Source of the DNA: Bacillota bacterium
Lineage (GTDB): Bacteria; Bacillota; UBA4882; UBA10575
Direction of reading: 5' to 3'
NCBI GenBank assembly: GCA_003511465.1
Contig: DOID01000165.1
Span: forward strand, 15,590-23,141
DNA: 7,552 nt
In this document: positions 5,930 through 7,552 of the stretch, one piece after another
Position numbering within the stretch: position 1 is the stretch's first letter
How the letters are laid out: each line of letters begins with the position of its first letter
The notes under the pieces: generated by a model
Database searches by the model: none
What the model was told of the DNA's origin: nothing
What the model saw: only the letters and a program-made list of their open reading frames with translations
Position numbers and translations under genes: made by a program

Positions 5930-7526
5930 AAGCAAACTACCAAGGATTGCTTATTTTTGCATGGAATTTGGCTTACACGAGAGTTTTCCGATTTACTCCG
6001 GAGGCCTGGGGATCCTGGCCGGTGATATTCTCAAAGAAGCCAAAGCCAGCAATTACCCGTTGATCGGCGTCGGTATTTTATGGCGACAGGGTTATACTTC
6101 TCAACGGATTGATGATAAAGGCTATCCCTATGATTCCTATTATGAGCAGGGTTATGATTTTCTGGAGGATACCGGGGTTCAGGTACGGGTTCGGATCAGG
6201 GGAAGGCAGGTCCAGTGTAAAGTCTGGAAATGCACACAGTTTGAGAATGCCACCCTCTATCTGCTCGATGCTAATCTGCCGGAGAATGATGATCGTTTAA
6301 TTACCGGCCAGTTGTATGGCTGGTTTTCCGAAGAGCGAATTGCCCAGGAAATGATCTTGGGGATCGGCGGAATCAGAGCGCTTAAGGCCTTAAAGTTGCC
6401 CGTGGAGATCTATCACTTTAACGATAGCCATCCGGTCTTTGCCGGAGTGGAATTAATCAGGGATAAGATGGATGAAGAAGGTCTGACTTTTGAGAAAGCA
6501 TGGGCAGGGGTTAAAGAAAAGATCGTGTTTACTACGCATACGCCGGTTAAAGCAGGCAATGAAGAACACGATCATGAGTTGTTACAGTACATGGGCGCCT
6601 ACAATGGCTTGACCTTTGGACAGATGCTTAAGTTGGGAGGAGAACCCTTTTCCATGACCGTCGCCGGATTAAGACTGGCGAAAAAAGCGAATGCCGTGGC
6701 CGAGTTGCATGGAAAAACGGCCCGTCGAATGTGGGGAGAGGTTGCGGGGGCGGCTGAGATCATCGGGATCACCAACGGAGTATTTCCCGGGACTTGGCAG
6801 GATCAGCGTTTGGCGAACGCCTATGCACAGGATGGAGATTTATGGATCCCTCATCAGCAGGCGAAACGGGAAATGATCGCTGAGATTAACCGCCGGAATG
6901 GAGTGCAACTGGACGAGGAGGTCTTAACCTTTGGGTTTGCCCGGCGGGCGGCCCCTTACAAACGGGGTAATCTGATTTTCAGTAAACCGGAGATAATCGG
7001 GGAGTATCTGGAAAAGGGTAAACTCCAGATTGTCCTGGCCGGTAAGGCTCACCCCAATGATTTGACGGGAAAAGACATCGTCGCTGAGATGTACCGAATG
7101 TCGAAACGGTACCCGAAAAGTGTCGTTTTTTTACAGGATTATGATATGAAAATCGGACGACTTTTAACGCGCGGTTGCGATGTCTGGTTGAATAACCCCC
7201 GCCGTCCCCAGGAAGCCAGTGGAACTTCGGGGATGAAAGCCGCCATGAACGGAGTGTTAAACTTTAGCGTTCTGGACGGATGGTGGCCGGAAGGTTGTAT
7301 CCATGGGGTGAATGGTTGGCAGATCGGAGACGGCTATGAAGGGAAAGACCAGGACGCCAAGGATCGTGATGCCCTCTACCGAGTGCTCCAGACTGAGGTT
7401 ATTCCGACCTATTACCAAAAACGGGAGAAATGGCTTAAGATGATGCGCGCCTCGATTGACATGTCCCACCAGCAGTTTTCTTCTGCCCGCATGTTAAAGG
7501 ATTATTTTGACAAACTGTACTGTTAG
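5922..7526 (+). CDS. glgP: Compact GT35 alpha-glucan (maltodextrin/glycogen) phosphorylase
   Basis: Cytoplasmic enzyme expected to cleave the non-reducing end of alpha-1,4-glucans with phosphate, releasing glucose 1-phosphate. The 534-residue product belongs to the short GT35 branch. It starts almost directly at the IAYFCMEFG block and lacks the N-terminal extension of E. coli GlgP/MalP (about 800 residues) and of the longer Thermotoga-type enzymes. Visible motifs in order are the glycine loop SGGLG (26-30), FNDSH with H170, TTHTPVKAG (204-212), the FSMTVAGLRLAKKAN and LHGKTARRMW blocks, FARRAAPYKR with R341, R342, K347 and R348 (phosphate-side basic residues), and EASGTSGMKAAMNG with K439 as the expected pyridoxal phosphate lysine. 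The usual NEGH of the active-site loop is N-D-S-H here (N167-H170). The last residues, FSSARMLKDYFDKLY, match the normal family end, so the gene is complete. The 8-base overlap with the maltosyltransferase gene implies coupled synthesis. Glycogen rather than imported dextrin could also be a substrate. Confidence 0.9.
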   Translation: MAKSKLPRIAYFCMEFGLHESFPIYSGGLGILAGDILKEAKASNYPLIGVGILWRQGYTSQRIDDKGYPYDSYYEQGYDFLEDTGVQVRVRIRGRQVQCKVWKCTQFENATLYLLDANLPENDDRLITGQLYGWFSEERIAQEMILGIGGIRALKALKLPVEIYHFNDSHPVFAGVELIRDKMDEEGLTFEKAWAGVKEKIVFTTHTPVKAGNEEHDHELLQYMGAYNGLTFGQMLKLGGEPFSMTVAGLRLAKKANAVAELHGKTARRMWGEVAGAAEIIGITNGVFPGTWQDQRLANAYAQDGDLWIPHQQAKREMIAEINRRNGVQLDEEVLTFGFARRAAPYKRGNLIFSKPEIIGEYLEKGKLQIVLAGKAHPNDLTGKDIVAEMYRMSKRYPKSVVFLQDYDMKIGRLLTRGCDVWLNNPRRPQEASGTSGMKAAMNGVLNFSVLDGWWPEGCIHGVNGWQIGDGYEGKDQDAKDRDALYRVLQTEVIPTYYQKREKWLKMMRASIDMSHQQFSSARMLKDYFDKLYC

Positions 7527-7552
7527 GGCTTTTTGCGTTGTTATTTGCTATT

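Noticed and set aside
7527..7552. T-rich tail after the phosphorylase stop as a terminator
   Set aside because: There is a short T run but no stem before it, and the window ends too soon to judge.

Overview
The window holds five head-to-tail plus-strand genes that make one maltodextrin uptake and utilisation locus: a maltose/maltodextrin binding protein (malE), two ABC permeases (malF, malG), a GH13 enzyme most like the Thermotoga maritima maltosyltransferase, and a compact GT35 alpha-glucan phosphorylase. No RNA gene, mobile element, CRISPR array, integrase or origin is visible. Coding density is very high. Nothing convincing was found on the minus strand, where the open frames are shadows of the plus-strand genes.

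Layout: malE (25-1227) is followed by a strong GC-rich hairpin (1239-1272) in a 125-base gap, the largest non-coding stretch. malF (1353-2948) overlaps malG (2941-3825) by 8 bases. A 40-base gap leads to the maltosyltransferase-like gene (3866-5929), which overlaps the phosphorylase gene (5922-7526) by 8 bases. Each gene has a clear purine-rich Shine-Dalgarno sequence. The last 26 bases hold no recognisable feature.

Proposed pathway (inference from families and gene order): MalE captures maltose or maltodextrins outside the cytoplasmic membrane and hands them to the MalF-MalG channel. That channel must be powered by a MalK-type ATPase, which is not encoded here. In the cytoplasm the GH13 enzyme would reshuffle maltosyl units between short dextrins, lengthening some of them. 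The phosphorylase would then release glucose 1-phosphate from the longer chains. This parallels the E. coli MalQ/MalP pair, but with a maltosyltransferase in the MalQ position.

Organism: strong AGGAGG-type ribosome binding sites, roughly balanced base composition, a Thermotoga-type maltosyltransferase and a short clostridial/Thermotoga-type phosphorylase suggest a fermentative anaerobe of the Bacillota or Thermotogota type. MalE has a signal-peptidase-I type leader and no lipobox, which fits a free periplasmic protein. A cell with an outer membrane (Thermotogota, Halanaerobiales or another diderm Bacillota lineage) is therefore more likely than a classical monoderm. This placement is inference, not proof.

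I see no wholly new system. The points most worth a second look are the maltosyltransferase replacing MalQ, its altered GH13 signature regions, the minimal phosphorylase with a variant active-site loop, and the malE-malF hairpin.
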